From: Henriciella sp.
Lineage (GTDB): Bacteria; Pseudomonadota; Alphaproteobacteria; Caulobacterales; Hyphomonadaceae
Assembly: GCA_030066975.1 (NCBI GenBank)
Contig: JASJAO010000008.1
Location: 1-64,000, forward strand
Direction of reading: 5' to 3'
Length of the DNA stretch: 64,000 nt
This document shows, in pieces, positions 16,109 through 24,808 of this stretch. Made by a program: the position numbers and the translations under genes. The notes under the pieces were generated by a model. The model was not told the origin of the DNA, did not search any database, and saw nothing but the letters and a program-made list of their open reading frames with translations. The first letter of the stretch is position 1, and each line of letters opens with the position of its first letter.

Positions 16109-17839
16109 TCAGCTGTCAAACATCCTGACGATCGCATCAATAATGAGATCATAGCGCGTATAGAACAGCAGTCCGCCGACCCCATCTATGGTCTCAACTT
16201 CAATCGAGGGCGCGACGGCCTGGAGCCGCCTCAGCCGCTTCCATCGCGACTCCCGGTCGCTCTCGCCGATAATCAGGCGGATTGGCACAGGGCAGGCAAG
16301 AATATCCCCCGTCCAATCATGGCTCAGCGCCGCGAACTCTGCGGCGAAGCCTCGATTGCCTTGGGCCGTCATGGTTTCGACACTGGATGTCACCACACGG
16401 TACACGGTGGGATCGTCCAACAGGCTCATATCGTGTTCGGAATTGCCGAACCGCACGCGCGTAAAACGTCGCACGCCGATCACATTAAAATAGCCGATCA
16501 TCACCCGTGTGGCGAAGCCGATACCGATGGGTGTGCCCAGGGATGCCGAAAAGACAAAGCGGCACATATGGGGCAGGCTTTCAAAATGGGTGCCTGGCGC
16601 GTGCGGAAGCCCCGGCGAAACCCCAACAATGCCGGCAATCGCGCCTGGCCGCCGCTGGGCCAGCTTTGTAGCGTAGAACAACCCTGCGCCCCTGGCGAGG
16701 ATAACAACGCGTTCGTCGCTCGCGATCTCATCCAGCCAGTTGGTGAGGTCATCGGCAAACTGGTTCGCAAGATCGGCCCCGTTCGGATAGGGGGCACTCT
16801 TGCCGAACCCTGGACGATGACAGCTTGCCAGGCGCAGGCCCGCGCGTTCAAAAGCGGCCTGGGCATCGGGCGTGATGGCATCGTTCAACATGTCTTCGTG
16901 GATCAGGAGGACTCGGCGCCCGGACGCTGCACCATAATGGGCGACATCAAGGGGCCGGCCGGAGGGGAGGATGAACGTGCTGCGTTGGTCCTGCTGGGGA
17001 AAGTAAGGGGCCTCGACGCGGGCGCGGGACCCCGTGGGCAGGTGATCCGCGATCGCCTGGTCGTCGCGGCCAGAGGAGCTTTGACTGGCCGCTAGACCGA
17101 TCGCAAGGCGCACCAATTCCACCTGGCCGTGGGTGCCGGTCTTCTCATAGATGGCCCGCATTTGGCTGCGTACGGTGGTGAGGGCGCTATCTCGGGCCTC
17201 GGCGATTTCGGCGACGTCCATTTTATCGATGGCGAACTTGAAGATGTCCAATTCCGCAGCCGTCAGCTCGAACGCCTCGGCAACGACCTTGTCGAGGTCT
17301 TCTGTCCAACTCAAATCGTTGCACCGCATGAGAATGAATGGTTCGCCGTCGCGGCCACTAAAAGCGCTGAGGGCGGCGATCAGCGGACCTTCGTCCCGGG
17401 TGCGGATCAGACGCACCAAGTGCTCGCCATCCGCGGCGGCCACATCCGAAATCGACCGGATCAACTGATCCGCCGACCGCGCATCGATGGGCAGGACTTC
17501 TATATGATCGCCCGGTAAAACCCCGTAGGCCGTGCGAGCCGTTTCATTCGCTGTTTCAACAATACCTTCCGCCGAGACGATGAGTTCCGCTGTGACGCCG
17601 TCGACAAGGAGGTCCTGAAGTCGATCATGACCGGCGGCGCTTTGGCCAGGTCGACTGTCGACAACGAGATCGGCGGCGCGATGAAAGTGGGCCTGCAAAG
17701 CAGAATTCAGCGTGGCCGCGTCGTTCAGTTCCCTGGTTTGCTGCAGCCACGCATCGACCAGTTCAGTGTATCGCTCCGGTTCAATCGCAGCGGCGTAGAT
17801 ACGATCAACTAACCTGTGAAACGTTGAGCTCTCTTCCAT
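16109..17839 (-). CDS. LuxR-type HTH regulator fused to a degenerate alpha/beta-hydrolase domain (regulator 2)
   Basis: The 576-residue paralogue of regulator 1 has the same order: a PAS-like part (about 85-175), a LuxR HTH at 190-245 (LTAAELDIFKFAIDKMDVAE, LTTVRSQMRAIYEK), and a hydrolase fold from about 287 (ILPSGRPLDVAHYG, CHRPGFGKS). The elbow reads A382-R-G384-A-G386 instead of GxSxG, and the His position is Gly556 (DGVGGLLFY), so catalysis is very unlikely. The ATG at 17839 is chosen for its GGGAGG and because it aligns with the conserved (L)VDxxYAA start; the frame stays open to 17926. It converges with the usher and lies next to the intact IS6 copy. Confidence 0.85.
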   Translation of the reverse strand: MEESSTFHRLVDRIYAAAIEPERYTELVDAWLQQTRELNDAATLNSALQAHFHRAADLVVDSRPGQSAAGHDRLQDLLVDGVTAELIVSAEGIVETANETARTAYGVLPGDHIEVLPIDARSADQLIRSISDVAAADGEHLVRLIRTRDEGPLIAALSAFSGRDGEPFILMRCNDLSWTEDLDKVVAEAFELTAAELDIFKFAIDKMDVAEIAEARDSALTTVRSQMRAIYEKTGTHGQVELVRLAIGLAASQSSSGRDDQAIADHLPTGSRARVEAPYFPQQDQRSTFILPSGRPLDVAHYGAASGRRVLLIHEDMLNDAITPDAQAAFERAGLRLASCHRPGFGKSAPYPNGADLANQFADDLTNWLDEIASDERVVILARGAGLFYATKLAQRRPGAIAGIVGVSPGLPHAPGTHFESLPHMCRFVFSASLGTPIGIGFATRVMIGYFNVIGVRRFTRVRFGNSEHDMSLLDDPTVYRVVTSSVETMTAQGNRGFAAEFAALSHDWTGDILACPVPIRLIIGESDRESRWKRLRRLQAVAPSIEVETIDGVGGLLFYTRYDLIIDAIVRMFDS

Positions 17840-17893
17840 TACCCCTCCCAGCGCGTGCACGTTCCACGCCCGTTCATTTATCCATATATGAAA

Positions 17894-17906
17894 GATTGTA
17901 ACAATC
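17894..17906 (-). promoter_or_regulatory. Short dyad upstream of regulator 2
   Basis: GATTGT and ACAATC flank one base, 55 bases upstream of the regulator 2 start and 23 bases from the IS6 left end. It could be an operator or part of the promoter. Its size makes chance occurrence possible. Confidence 0.25.
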
Positions 17907-17928
17907 GTATTGCTAGAGTGTGGCAAAC

Positions 17929-18809
17929 GGTACTGTCAGATTAACAGAGCTTGGGATCACTTTGCCTTGGTTTGAGGTCGGGCGGTGGAATTGTCAGCGG
18001 GTTATTGTCAGCGGAAAGTGACCTTTAACAGCCCCGCTCTAGGCTTGTCCGATGACCAAGAATCCATTTTGCTATTTCAAAACATCACCAGAGATCATCC
18101 AGCTCGCGGGCATGATGTATGTCAGGTTTCCACTTTCGCTTCGCAATGTTGAAGACCTACTGCATGAGCGCGGGATCGATATCTGTCACGAAAGTATCCG
18201 AACTTGGGTCGATCGCTTTGGTCCAATCTTCGCTGGAAAGATCCGAACGAAGCGCGCATCCTACATGCGCCAGCACACTCAATGGCAGCGGCACCTCGAC
18301 GAGACCTTTGTGAAGATTAATGGCGTCCAGCACTATCTTTGGCGTGCTGTGGATCACGAAGGCGAAGTGCTCGAAAGCTACGTGACAAAGACCCGCGATA
18401 AGCAGGCGGCACTTACGGTTTTGAAGAAAGCGATGAAACGATACGGCGCTCCGAAAGTTATCGTTACCGACCGACTTCGCTCGTACGGCGCCGCCATGAG
18501 AGAGATAGGAAACAGCGATCGCCAGCAGGTCGGTCGCCATCTCAATAATCGGGTTGAGAACGGCCACCTGCCTTTTCGACGAAGGGAGCGGGCAATGTCG
18601 AGGTTCAGACGAATGTCCAATCTACAGAAATTCGTTTCGACCCATGCCTTGCTCCATAATCACTTCAATTTAGATCGCCATATCAACCGCCGACACACCT
18701 TCAAAACTCAACGCGACGCCGCTCTTCTCCAGTAGCGCGAACTTCTTGCCGCCTAGCAGGCCTCACCCTAGTGTTGCTGGAGACCGGTTCGCGTTAGACT
18801 GACAGCACC
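17929..18809 (+). mobile_element. Intact IS6-family insertion sequence
   Basis: The 881-bp element has 17-bp imperfect terminal repeats: left at 17929-17945 (GGTACTGTCAG then ATTAAC), right at 18793-18809 (complement GGTGCTGTCAG then TCTAAC). One transposase gene fills it. The eight flanking bases differ on the two sides (TGGCAAAC and CGCAGCTT), so there is no target duplication. For IS6 this points to a deletion, inversion or cointegrate-type event at this junction. The right end lies 76 bases before hisH. Confidence 0.88.
18052..18735 (+). CDS. IS6-family transposase (DDE)
   Basis: This 227-residue protein is the usual length for the family. An N-terminal HTH region (RFPLSLRNVEDLL...GIDICHESIRTWVDRFGP) precedes the catalytic core. 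The three acids are visible: D in HLDETFVKINGVQHY, D in KVIVTDRLRSYG and E in NNRVENGHLPFRRRERAM. Nothing suggests inactivation. It starts at ATG 18052 inside the left end and is the reference for the two decayed copies at 3-215 and 4619-4889. Confidence 0.95.
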   Translation: MTKNPFCYFKTSPEIIQLAGMMYVRFPLSLRNVEDLLHERGIDICHESIRTWVDRFGPIFAGKIRTKRASYMRQHTQWQRHLDETFVKINGVQHYLWRAVDHEGEVLESYVTKTRDKQAALTVLKKAMKRYGAPKVIVTDRLRSYGAAMREIGNSDRQQVGRHLNNRVENGHLPFRRRERAMSRFRRMSNLQKFVSTHALLHNHFNLDRHINRRHTFKTQRDAALLQ

Positions 18810-18885
18810 CGCAGCTTTTATCTCGGCCTAGATGCAAACAATTGGTGACTTTTCTTAGCCGTGCAGAGCCTCTAAGCACACGCCC

Positions 18886-19530
18886 ATGAAGACCATTGCG
18901 CTCATCGATTACGGATCCGGCAACCTGCACAGTGCCGAGCGGGCCCTGCGTGTCGCGGCTGCAGAGGCTGGCGGAGAGCACGACGTGGTCATCACCTCAG
19001 ATCCGGATGCCCTTGCCCGTGCTGAGCGCATCGTTCTGCCAGGTGTGGGCCATATCGGCGATTGCGCCGCCAATCTCAAAGCCGTGGACGGTCTGATCGA
19101 AGCGCTTGAAGAGGCCGTCCTGAAACAGGGCCGACCCTTTTTCGGCATCTGTGTTGGCGCGCAATTGCTCGCTACGCGCGGCCTGGAAGATGGCGAGACA
19201 CGATGCCTGAACTGGATCCCCGGCGATGTGGACCGGATCACACCCGGCGCTGGCTATCGTATTCCGCACATGGGCTGGAACGGGCTGGAGATCGCCAGGC
19301 CGCACCCGGTCCTGACAGGTCTTGGTAAGGACCCTCACGTCTATTTCACCCACTCTTATGCGTTTCGAAACCCCGCTCTTGAGCATATCGCGGCGCTCAC
19401 AGACTATGGTCAGCCCCTGATCGCCGCTGTGGCGCGTGACAATATCTTCGCGACCCAGTTCCACCCGGAAAAGAGCCAGAGCGTCGGTTTGAAACTTCTG
19501 TCTAATTTCGTGCGCTGGATGCCAGAATGA
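18886..19530 (+). CDS. hisH: Imidazole glycerol phosphate synthase, glutaminase subunit HisH
   Basis: HisH (214 residues) releases ammonia from glutamine and passes it to HisF to make imidazole-glycerol phosphate and AICAR in histidine synthesis. The class I amidotransferase signature is clear: [15 protein letters not shown] at the N-terminus, the nucleophile Cys in [13 protein letters not shown], and the His of QFHPEKSQ near the C-terminus. The stop overlaps the hisA start (ATGA). The IS6 element ends 76 bases upstream, so the promoter is either in this short gap or in the element. The partner gene hisF is 20.5 kb away. Confidence 0.96.
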   Translation: MKTIALIDYGSGNLHSAERALRVAAAEAGGEHDVVITSDPDALARAERIVLPGVGHIGDCAANLKAVDGLIEALEEAVLKQGRPFFGICVGAQLLATRGLEDGETRCLNWIPGDVDRITPGAGYRIPHMGWNGLEIARPHPVLTGLGKDPHVYFTHSYAFRNPALEHIAALTDYGQPLIAAVARDNIFATQFHPEKSQSVGLKLLSNFVRWMPE

Positions 19531-20258
19531 CTTTCCAACTCTATCCCGCGATTGACCTGAAAGACGGTCAGTGTGTGCGTCTTTTGCGCGGTGAGATGGA
19601 TCAGGCGACGCAATATAATCCCGATCCTGCCGATCAAGCGGCCCGCTTCGCTGCGATGGGCTTCTCGAACCTGCACGTGGTGGATCTGAATGGCGCTTTT
19701 GCCGGGACCAGCGCCAACACAGAAGCCGTCAAAGCCATCCTCGCAGCCACATCTTCCCCGGTTCAGCTCGGCGGCGGCATCCGCACCCGCGCTCAGATTG
19801 ATGCCTGGCTGGAGGCCGGGGTGTCTCGCGTCATTCTCGGCACGGCCGCGCTGAGAGACCCGCAGCTGGTCAAAGACGCCGCCCGCGCTCTGCCCGGACA
19901 AGTTGTCGTCGGCATTGACGCCAAGGACGGCATGGTCGCGGTCGAAGGTTGGGCAGAAACCAGTGACATGTCGGCCATTGAACTCGCCAAGGTCTTCGAG
20001 GGCTGTGGTGTGGCGGCGCTGATCGTCACCGACATCTCTCGAGATGGCATGAAGACCGGCGTGAACGTCGCGTTCACCGGCGCGATGGCTGACGCGGTCT
20101 CCATTCCTGTGATCGCCAGCGGCGGGGTTGCCGGAACTGAAGACATCACAGCACTTCGCGCCCATACCGGACACCGCCCGATCTATGGCTCCATCCTCGG
20201 CCGCGCCCTCTATGATGGTGATCTTGATCCGACTGAGGCGATTGCAGCGGCGCACTAG
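19527..20258 (+). CDS. hisA: ProFAR isomerase HisA
   Basis: This 243-residue (beta/alpha)8 barrel isomerises ProFAR to PRFAR in histidine synthesis. The catalytic Asp lies in [17 protein letters not shown], the second Asp in [14 protein letters not shown], and the phosphate-binding loops are LGGGIRT and ASGGVAG. It overlaps hisH by four bases and must be co-translated. In most alphaproteobacteria hisF follows directly; here the next stretch is an AT-rich gap and an unrelated small gene. Confidence 0.97.
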   Translation: MTFQLYPAIDLKDGQCVRLLRGEMDQATQYNPDPADQAARFAAMGFSNLHVVDLNGAFAGTSANTEAVKAILAATSSPVQLGGGIRTRAQIDAWLEAGVSRVILGTAALRDPQLVKDAARALPGQVVVGIDAKDGMVAVEGWAETSDMSAIELAKVFEGCGVAALIVTDISRDGMKTGVNVAFTGAMADAVSIPVIASGGVAGTEDITALRAHTGHRPIYGSILGRALYDGDLDPTEAIAAAH

Positions 20259-20435
20259 ATGCACGCTTAAATAGTAAAGCATTGCTGAAAATTTAAAGTT
20301 CAAGACACTGATAAATACAGGAATCAGGGGAGGAAATATCTGAGCTATCACCTAAAACCAGAATATAACAAAATCGTGATATCAATATTTGTCGCATACC
20401 GGCGTGATTTAAAAATCATCCGAACATAATTTAAT

Positions 20436-20441
20436 TATAAT
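20436..20441 (+). promoter_or_regulatory. Possible -10 element (TATAAT) before the AT-rich small gene
   Basis: A consensus TATAAT lies 17 bases before the GTG start at 20458, in a strongly AT-rich 200-bp gap after hisA (20259-20457). No good -35 was found at 17 bp. A transcript would have a leader of about ten bases that still contains the AGGGGA ribosome binding site. Confidence 0.3.
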
Positions 20442-20457
20442 AGTAATAGGGGAATCC

Positions 20458-20823
20458 GTGCAGAAAACATTGAATATAGATAAAAAAATTGATGAAAAAA
20501 TTGCTTCAGATTTCGACGCTTTAATCAAACTTTGGCGTGCCGCTGAGCGCCAACTGTCTGTAAGAGCAGATTCATTCAGCGAGGATTTGGAACTCGAACA
20601 CCTCCGCGATGAACTTGTTGAGCAACAAAACGAGTTGATCGATCTACTGAGTAAGATTGAAACGCCCCAAGTGGAGCAGGTTTTGCAGAAACTTGCGATA
20701 TGGGACATGTCTTGCGGAGCCTCAGCGCAAGATGGCTTAGGAGATCAGCGGGACCGCTATGAACGTTTGGTGGTGTCCGCAATCGGTGACCTGGAGTTGA
20801 TTGCTTCCAAGTTGGAACAATAG
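20458..20823 (+). CDS. Small coiled-coil hypothetical protein, AT-rich
   Basis: The 121-residue acidic protein is predicted to be all-helical, with heptad-like runs (LELEHLRDELVEQQNELIDL). There is no signal peptide or membrane segment. The GTG start has AGGGGA at good spacing. No family was recognised. The gene and its upstream region are clearly richer in A and T than hisA and ruvC on either side, which suggests recent acquisition. It sits alone between histidine and recombination genes, so context gives no function. Confidence 0.65.
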   Translation: MQKTLNIDKKIDEKIASDFDALIKLWRAAERQLSVRADSFSEDLELEHLRDELVEQQNELIDLLSKIETPQVEQVLQKLAIWDMSCGASAQDGLGDQRDRYERLVVSAIGDLELIASKLEQ

Positions 20824-20914
20824 GCTGAAATCCAACTTGCAACGTTAACGTGAATCGGAACAAACCACGAAAATAGCAAGACGTTCTTAACCAGACGCGC
20901 TATTAGAGTGCGTG

Positions 20915-21418
20915 ATGAGTGAAACGATTCGGATTCTCGGCATTGATCCGGGCTTGCGCCATACGGGCTGGGGCGTGATTGATTTGACGGGGTCTCGGCT
21001 CGGTCATGTTGCGCATGGCGTGATCAATGTGGATCCCGACTTGGCCATGGCTGACCGACTCGCCGGGATTTTCTTCGCCGTGGGGGAGCTGGTGAAAACC
21101 TACAGCCCTGATCATAGTGGCTGTGAAGAAACCATCGTGAACGCCAATCCGCGCTCGGCCCTGAAGCTCGGCCAGGCGCGCGGCGCGGCGATGACCTCGC
21201 TTTCTTTCCATGGGCTGGAAGTGTCAGAGTTCGCGCCCACTGCGATCAAACGTGCAATTGTCGGCACCGGCAAGGCCGACAAGGAGCAGGTTCAGTTCAT
21301 GATCTCGCGCCTTCTGCCGCGCGCCGGAGAGATGAAGGCTGATGCCGCCGACGCCTTGGCGTGCGCGATTTGCACCGCCCACAATCTACCCCCGAAACAG
21401 CTCAAGGGAGCGGCCTGA
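20915..21418 (+). CDS. ruvC: Holliday junction resolvase RuvC
   Basis: RuvC (167 residues) cuts four-way DNA junctions after RuvAB branch migration. The RNase H-like fold is seen with the first catalytic Asp in ILGIDPGLRHTGWG, the Glu of CEETIVNANPRSALKLGQARG, and the C-terminal acidic pair in ADAADALACAICTAH. The ATG at 20915 is used; a GTG one codon earlier is possible. The stop overlaps the ruvA start (TGATG), forming a ruvCAB operon. Confidence 0.96.
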   Translation: MSETIRILGIDPGLRHTGWGVIDLTGSRLGHVAHGVINVDPDLAMADRLAGIFFAVGELVKTYSPDHSGCEETIVNANPRSALKLGQARGAAMTSLSFHGLEVSEFAPTAIKRAIVGTGKADKEQVQFMISRLLPRAGEMKADAADALACAICTAHNLPPKQLKGAA

Positions 21419-22044
21419 TGATCATCGGACGGCTCCGGGGCGAAGTGGCCGCGATTGGCCTCGACAATATCCTGATCGACGTGAACGGCGTTGGTTACGT
21501 CGCACTCGCCGGATCGCGCCTGCTCTCCAAACTGAGCGTTGGCGCAGAGGCTGAAGTGTTCATCGAAACACGTGTCACCGAAAACTCCATCACGCTTTTC
21601 GCCTTCGCCACGGATGATGAACGCGCCTGGTTTGTCCGGCTGCAAGATGTTCCGGGTGTCGCAGGCAAGTCGGCCATGGCGCTGATGGATGCGCTCTCCC
21701 CGGCAGAGCTGATGGACGCGCTTGCCCTTGGCGATGCAGCGACCATCACCCGCGCCAAGGGTGTCGGCAAGAAACTCGCAGAGCGGATCGTTGGTGAGCT
21801 GTCCGGCAAAGCCCCGCCCATGGGCCGGTTCGGTCAGTTCACCGCGGACCCGTCCGGCAGTGTACAAGCCGCCGCGACCCCGCAAATCACCGGCTCTCGC
21901 GCCGAAGCGGTCTCCGCGCTGGTTAACCTTGGCTTTGCCCAATCTGACGCGGCCAAAGCCGTTGCGAGCGCTGCGCGCAAGGATGACGCCGCCGAGACCA
22001 GCGCGCTCATCAAAGCGGCCCTGAAAGAGCTTAGCCCGGCATGA
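21418..22044 (+). CDS. ruvA: Holliday junction branch migration protein RuvA
   Basis: RuvA (208 residues) binds the Holliday junction as a tetramer and recruits RuvB. Domain I starts [14 protein letters not shown]. The HhH domain shows [20 protein letters not shown] and [17 protein letters not shown]. The C-terminal three-helix domain that contacts RuvB is [19 protein letters not shown]. The ATG that overlaps the ruvC stop is chosen, with AAGGGAG upstream; the open frame reaches back to 21361 but that part is ruvC shadow. Confidence 0.96.
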   Translation: MIIGRLRGEVAAIGLDNILIDVNGVGYVALAGSRLLSKLSVGAEAEVFIETRVTENSITLFAFATDDERAWFVRLQDVPGVAGKSAMALMDALSPAELMDALALGDAATITRAKGVGKKLAERIVGELSGKAPPMGRFGQFTADPSGSVQAAATPQITGSRAEAVSALVNLGFAQSDAAKAVASAARKDDAAETSALIKAALKELSPA

Positions 22045-23072
22045 CCCGCGATGGCACGCTCACCGATCCTGAGGCGCAAATCGGCGAGTCGCTTGACCGT
22101 GCCCTCCGCCCACAAAGTTTTGATGATTATGTCGGACAGGATGCGATCAAGGACAATTTGCGCGTCTATGTCGAGGCCGCCCGCCGCCGCGGCGAGGCGC
22201 TCGATCATACGCTGCTGTTCGGTCCGCCCGGGCTCGGCAAGACGACCTTGGCGCAAATCCTGGCAAGAGAACTCGGCGTCGGCTTTCGCGCCACGTCAGG
22301 CCCGGTCATCGCCAAGGCCGGGGACCTGGTTGCGATCCTCACCAATCTCGAAGCCAATGATGTCCTCTTCATTGACGAGATCCATCGCCTCCCCGCTGTT
22401 GTGGAGGAAGTGCTCTATCCGGCCATGGAAGATTATGCCGTCGACATTGTGATTGGCGAAGGCCCAGCGGCGCGTTCGGTACGGCTCGACTTGGCGCCCT
22501 TTACCTTGGTGGGGGCGACGACACGCGCTGGCCTGCTCGCGACCCCGCTGCGCGACCGGTTCGGCATCCCGCTGCGGCTGGAATTCTACACGCCAGAAAC
22601 GCTCTCCACGATCGTCCTGGCGGCCGCCCGCAAACTGACCGTGCCGATCACCCGCGACGGCGCGGTCGAGATCGCCAAACGTGCGCGCGGCACACCTCGC
22701 ATCGCCCTACGCCTGCTGCGCCGGGTCCGCGATTTTGCTGAGGCAGAAGGCGCTCAGATTGACCAGACTGCCGCTGCCAAAGCGCTCGCACGCCTGGAAA
22801 TCGACGAGGATGGCCTCGACGCGCTCGACCGCCGCTATCTCGACGCTTTGGTGCGCACCTATGCCGGCGGCCCGGTCGGCGCAGACACGCTGGCGGCGGC
22901 CCTGTCAGAAGCTCGTGACGCCGTCGAAGACGTGATCGAGCCCTATCTGATGCAAAAAGGCTATGTCGCCCGCACCCCTCGCGGCCGCGTCGCAGCCCCC
23001 CTCGCCTATGAGCGTATCGGCCTCCCCGCACCGCAGAATGGCCTGCAAGGCGGACTGTTTGGGGAAGAGTGA
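22041..23072 (+). CDS. ruvB: Holliday junction helicase RuvB
   Basis: RuvB (343 residues) is the AAA+ motor of branch migration. Walker A is [12 protein letters not shown], Walker B is LFIDEIHRL, sensor 1 is VGATTRAG, and the arginine-finger region is [16 protein letters not shown]. The winged-helix DNA-binding domain lies at the C-terminus ([17 protein letters not shown]). The start overlaps the ruvA stop by four bases. Confidence 0.97.
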   Translation: MTRDGTLTDPEAQIGESLDRALRPQSFDDYVGQDAIKDNLRVYVEAARRRGEALDHTLLFGPPGLGKTTLAQILARELGVGFRATSGPVIAKAGDLVAILTNLEANDVLFIDEIHRLPAVVEEVLYPAMEDYAVDIVIGEGPAARSVRLDLAPFTLVGATTRAGLLATPLRDRFGIPLRLEFYTPETLSTIVLAAARKLTVPITRDGAVEIAKRARGTPRIALRLLRRVRDFAEAEGAQIDQTAAAKALARLEIDEDGLDALDRRYLDALVRTYAGGPVGADTLAAALSEARDAVEDVIEPYLMQKGYVARTPRGRVAAPLAYERIGLPAPQNGLQGGLFGEE

Positions 23073-23075
23073 GGT

Positions 23076-23468
23076 ATGACTACAGATCCCCGTGTCGTTG
23101 GAATGTTTGCAATGATGGCGTCTGCTTGCGCAACCGGCCCGCAGCTTGGAGATCAAGCCCCCCTTGGTGCATGCGGTACAGAACAAGCTGGATGGTTTAT
23201 CAGCGAGCCACCGGCTAACGCGGATAAATATCGGCAGATGGCCACGCAGAACCCGGCTATTCAGTCGAAAAGCCTGTCATCTGACGCTTGGGGTCGACTT
23301 GAACATGAAACTTGGCTTGTCAACGAAACCAATGAGGTCGTGTTGTGCCTCAGCTCGGATGAGCCCTGGCAATCATGGGGCACAACATTCTGGAGATTCA
23401 GCGCGCCCGACCAGGTCACTGGAGAGTTTGTCGTTGCCGATCAAGGGGCAACCATTATTGTGGGGTGA
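23076..23468 (+). CDS. Small secreted or lipoprotein-like hypothetical protein
   Basis: The 130-residue protein starts three bases after ruvB stops, with GAGG before the ATG. A short hydrophobic run ends in MMASACATG, which resembles a lipobox with Cys18, though the run is brief. The rest is rich in W, E and Q, with cysteines at GACGTE and VLCLSS. No known domain is recognised. It may simply be co-transcribed with ruvCAB. Confidence 0.55.
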   Translation: MTTDPRVVGMFAMMASACATGPQLGDQAPLGACGTEQAGWFISEPPANADKYRQMATQNPAIQSKSLSSDAWGRLEHETWLVNETNEVVLCLSSDEPWQSWGTTFWRFSAPDQVTGEFVVADQGATIIVG

Positions 23469-23590
23469 CCGGTTCGGCAATCGCCGCTCGAAGTCCTTCA
23501 TAAAGTCATCGGCGCTATTGCGGTGACCTGCGGTGTTATTTGTCTCTCATTGGCTCAGGCAAACACGAAAGTCTTTCGATAGCGCAGCGG

Positions 23591-24592
23591 CTACCGCTCC
23601 AGCACGCCCTTCACCATCGGTCCGAACGGCGATTCGCCCAGCATCGCGACCTGAGTTTGGGCCGACACTTCGTTGATCCCTTCCTGCGGGCGTGCTGCCG
23701 GGTGTACCGCTTTGCGCAAGGGCCGCGTGCCGGCAGGCATCGCAATGATCTCGGCAATCGCGCGCGGTACGTCCATCGGATCGGTCGACCCGCCGCCGGT
23801 GCGCGCCCCCATGCCGGCCGTCAGCGCCGGATAAGCCTCAAGCAAAGCTGCATCGGTGCGCTCTTTCAGCGGGCCAGAGTTCGCATTATTATTGGCCCAG
23901 ATCCGCGTCGGATACCCGCCCGGCTGAATGATGGTCACATCAACCCCATGCGAAAAGAGCTCATACGCCATTTGCTCGCTCATCGCCTCCAGAGCAAATT
24001 TCGTCGCCGAATACATGCCGAAACCGGGGATGACCAAACGCCCAAGCTGCGAAGAGATGTTGAAAATCTGTCCGCCGCCATTGGCGCGCATCGCGGGCAG
24101 CGCTGCGCGCGCCAAGCGGTGACAGCCATAGACATTGGTGTCGAAGATCAAGTCGGTGGCCGGCATATCCTGAACCTCAATCGGCCCCCCGACAGAAATC
24201 CCGGCATTATTGATCAACACATCCAACTGGCCGTCATTTGCCGCGAGGGCCTCATTGACGCCGGCCTCGACCTGCTCGTCCGACGTCACATCAATCTCAA
24301 TCACGCTGAGATCGAGATTTTCGCTGCTTGCCAAATCGCGCAGCTCATCGGCTTCGACCCGCGGAACATTACGCATGGTGGCAAACACTTTCGCGCCGAG
24401 CCGGGCATAATATTCCACACCCAGGCGGCCAAACCCGGAGGAGGACCCCGTCACCAGGATCGATTTGCCTGAAAGGTCCGGCGCCGCACCCGTCTCTCCA
24501 GACGCTTGCGCGGCAACGCCGGGGGCAATAGCGGCAGCGGCCGCGCTCAGGGCCAGTAATTGGCGACGATTGAGGGAAGACGGTGAGGACAT
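23591..24592 (-). CDS. Short-chain dehydrogenase/reductase with a Tat-type signal peptide
   Basis: A 333-residue NAD(P)-dependent oxidoreductase. The cofactor motif is VTGSSSGFGR, followed by NNAGIS, the Ser of FNISSQ and the catalytic YSATK. Before this Rossmann fold lies a twin-arginine type leader (LNRRQLLALSAAAAAIAPGV then AAQASG), so the folded enzyme is probably exported to the periplasm, uncommon for an SDR. AGGAG sits seven bases before the ATG at 24592; the open frame extends much further upstream without a good start. It is divergent from the membrane protein at 24809. The substrate is unknown. Confidence 0.85.
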   Translation of the reverse strand: MSSPSSLNRRQLLALSAAAAAIAPGVAAQASGETGAAPDLSGKSILVTGSSSGFGRLGVEYYARLGAKVFATMRNVPRVEADELRDLASSENLDLSVIEIDVTSDEQVEAGVNEALAANDGQLDVLINNAGISVGGPIEVQDMPATDLIFDTNVYGCHRLARAALPAMRANGGGQIFNISSQLGRLVIPGFGMYSATKFALEAMSEQMAYELFSHGVDVTIIQPGGYPTRIWANNNANSGPLKERTDAALLEAYPALTAGMGARTGGGSTDPMDVPRAIAEIIAMPAGTRPLRKAVHPAARPQEGINEVSAQTQVAMLGESPFGPMVKGVLER

Positions 24593-24808
24593 GATAAACT
24601 CCTGCATGCTTGCTTGGGGGCGGGGGATAAGCCAGACTGAATATGACAGCCCGCCCGACGGTCGGCAACGCCGCCCCGGCGTCAGCGAGTTTGAATCAGG
24701 AGCAATGTGCGGTGCAAGATCCACAAATCCATAAACAGAAATCATGCTGGATGACGAAGCCTTATCGCGCACTTCATCTTTCATCTCTTCCCATACGAAG
24801 ACACCGCG

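Noticed and set aside
15899-17095. A 398-codon open frame on the plus strand over the end of the usher and regulator 2.
   Set aside because: It runs antisense to regulator 2 and out of frame with the usher, with no recognisable features.
19410-20351. A 313-codon open frame on the minus strand over hisA.
   Set aside because: It is opposite a clear HisA, with no start signal or family.
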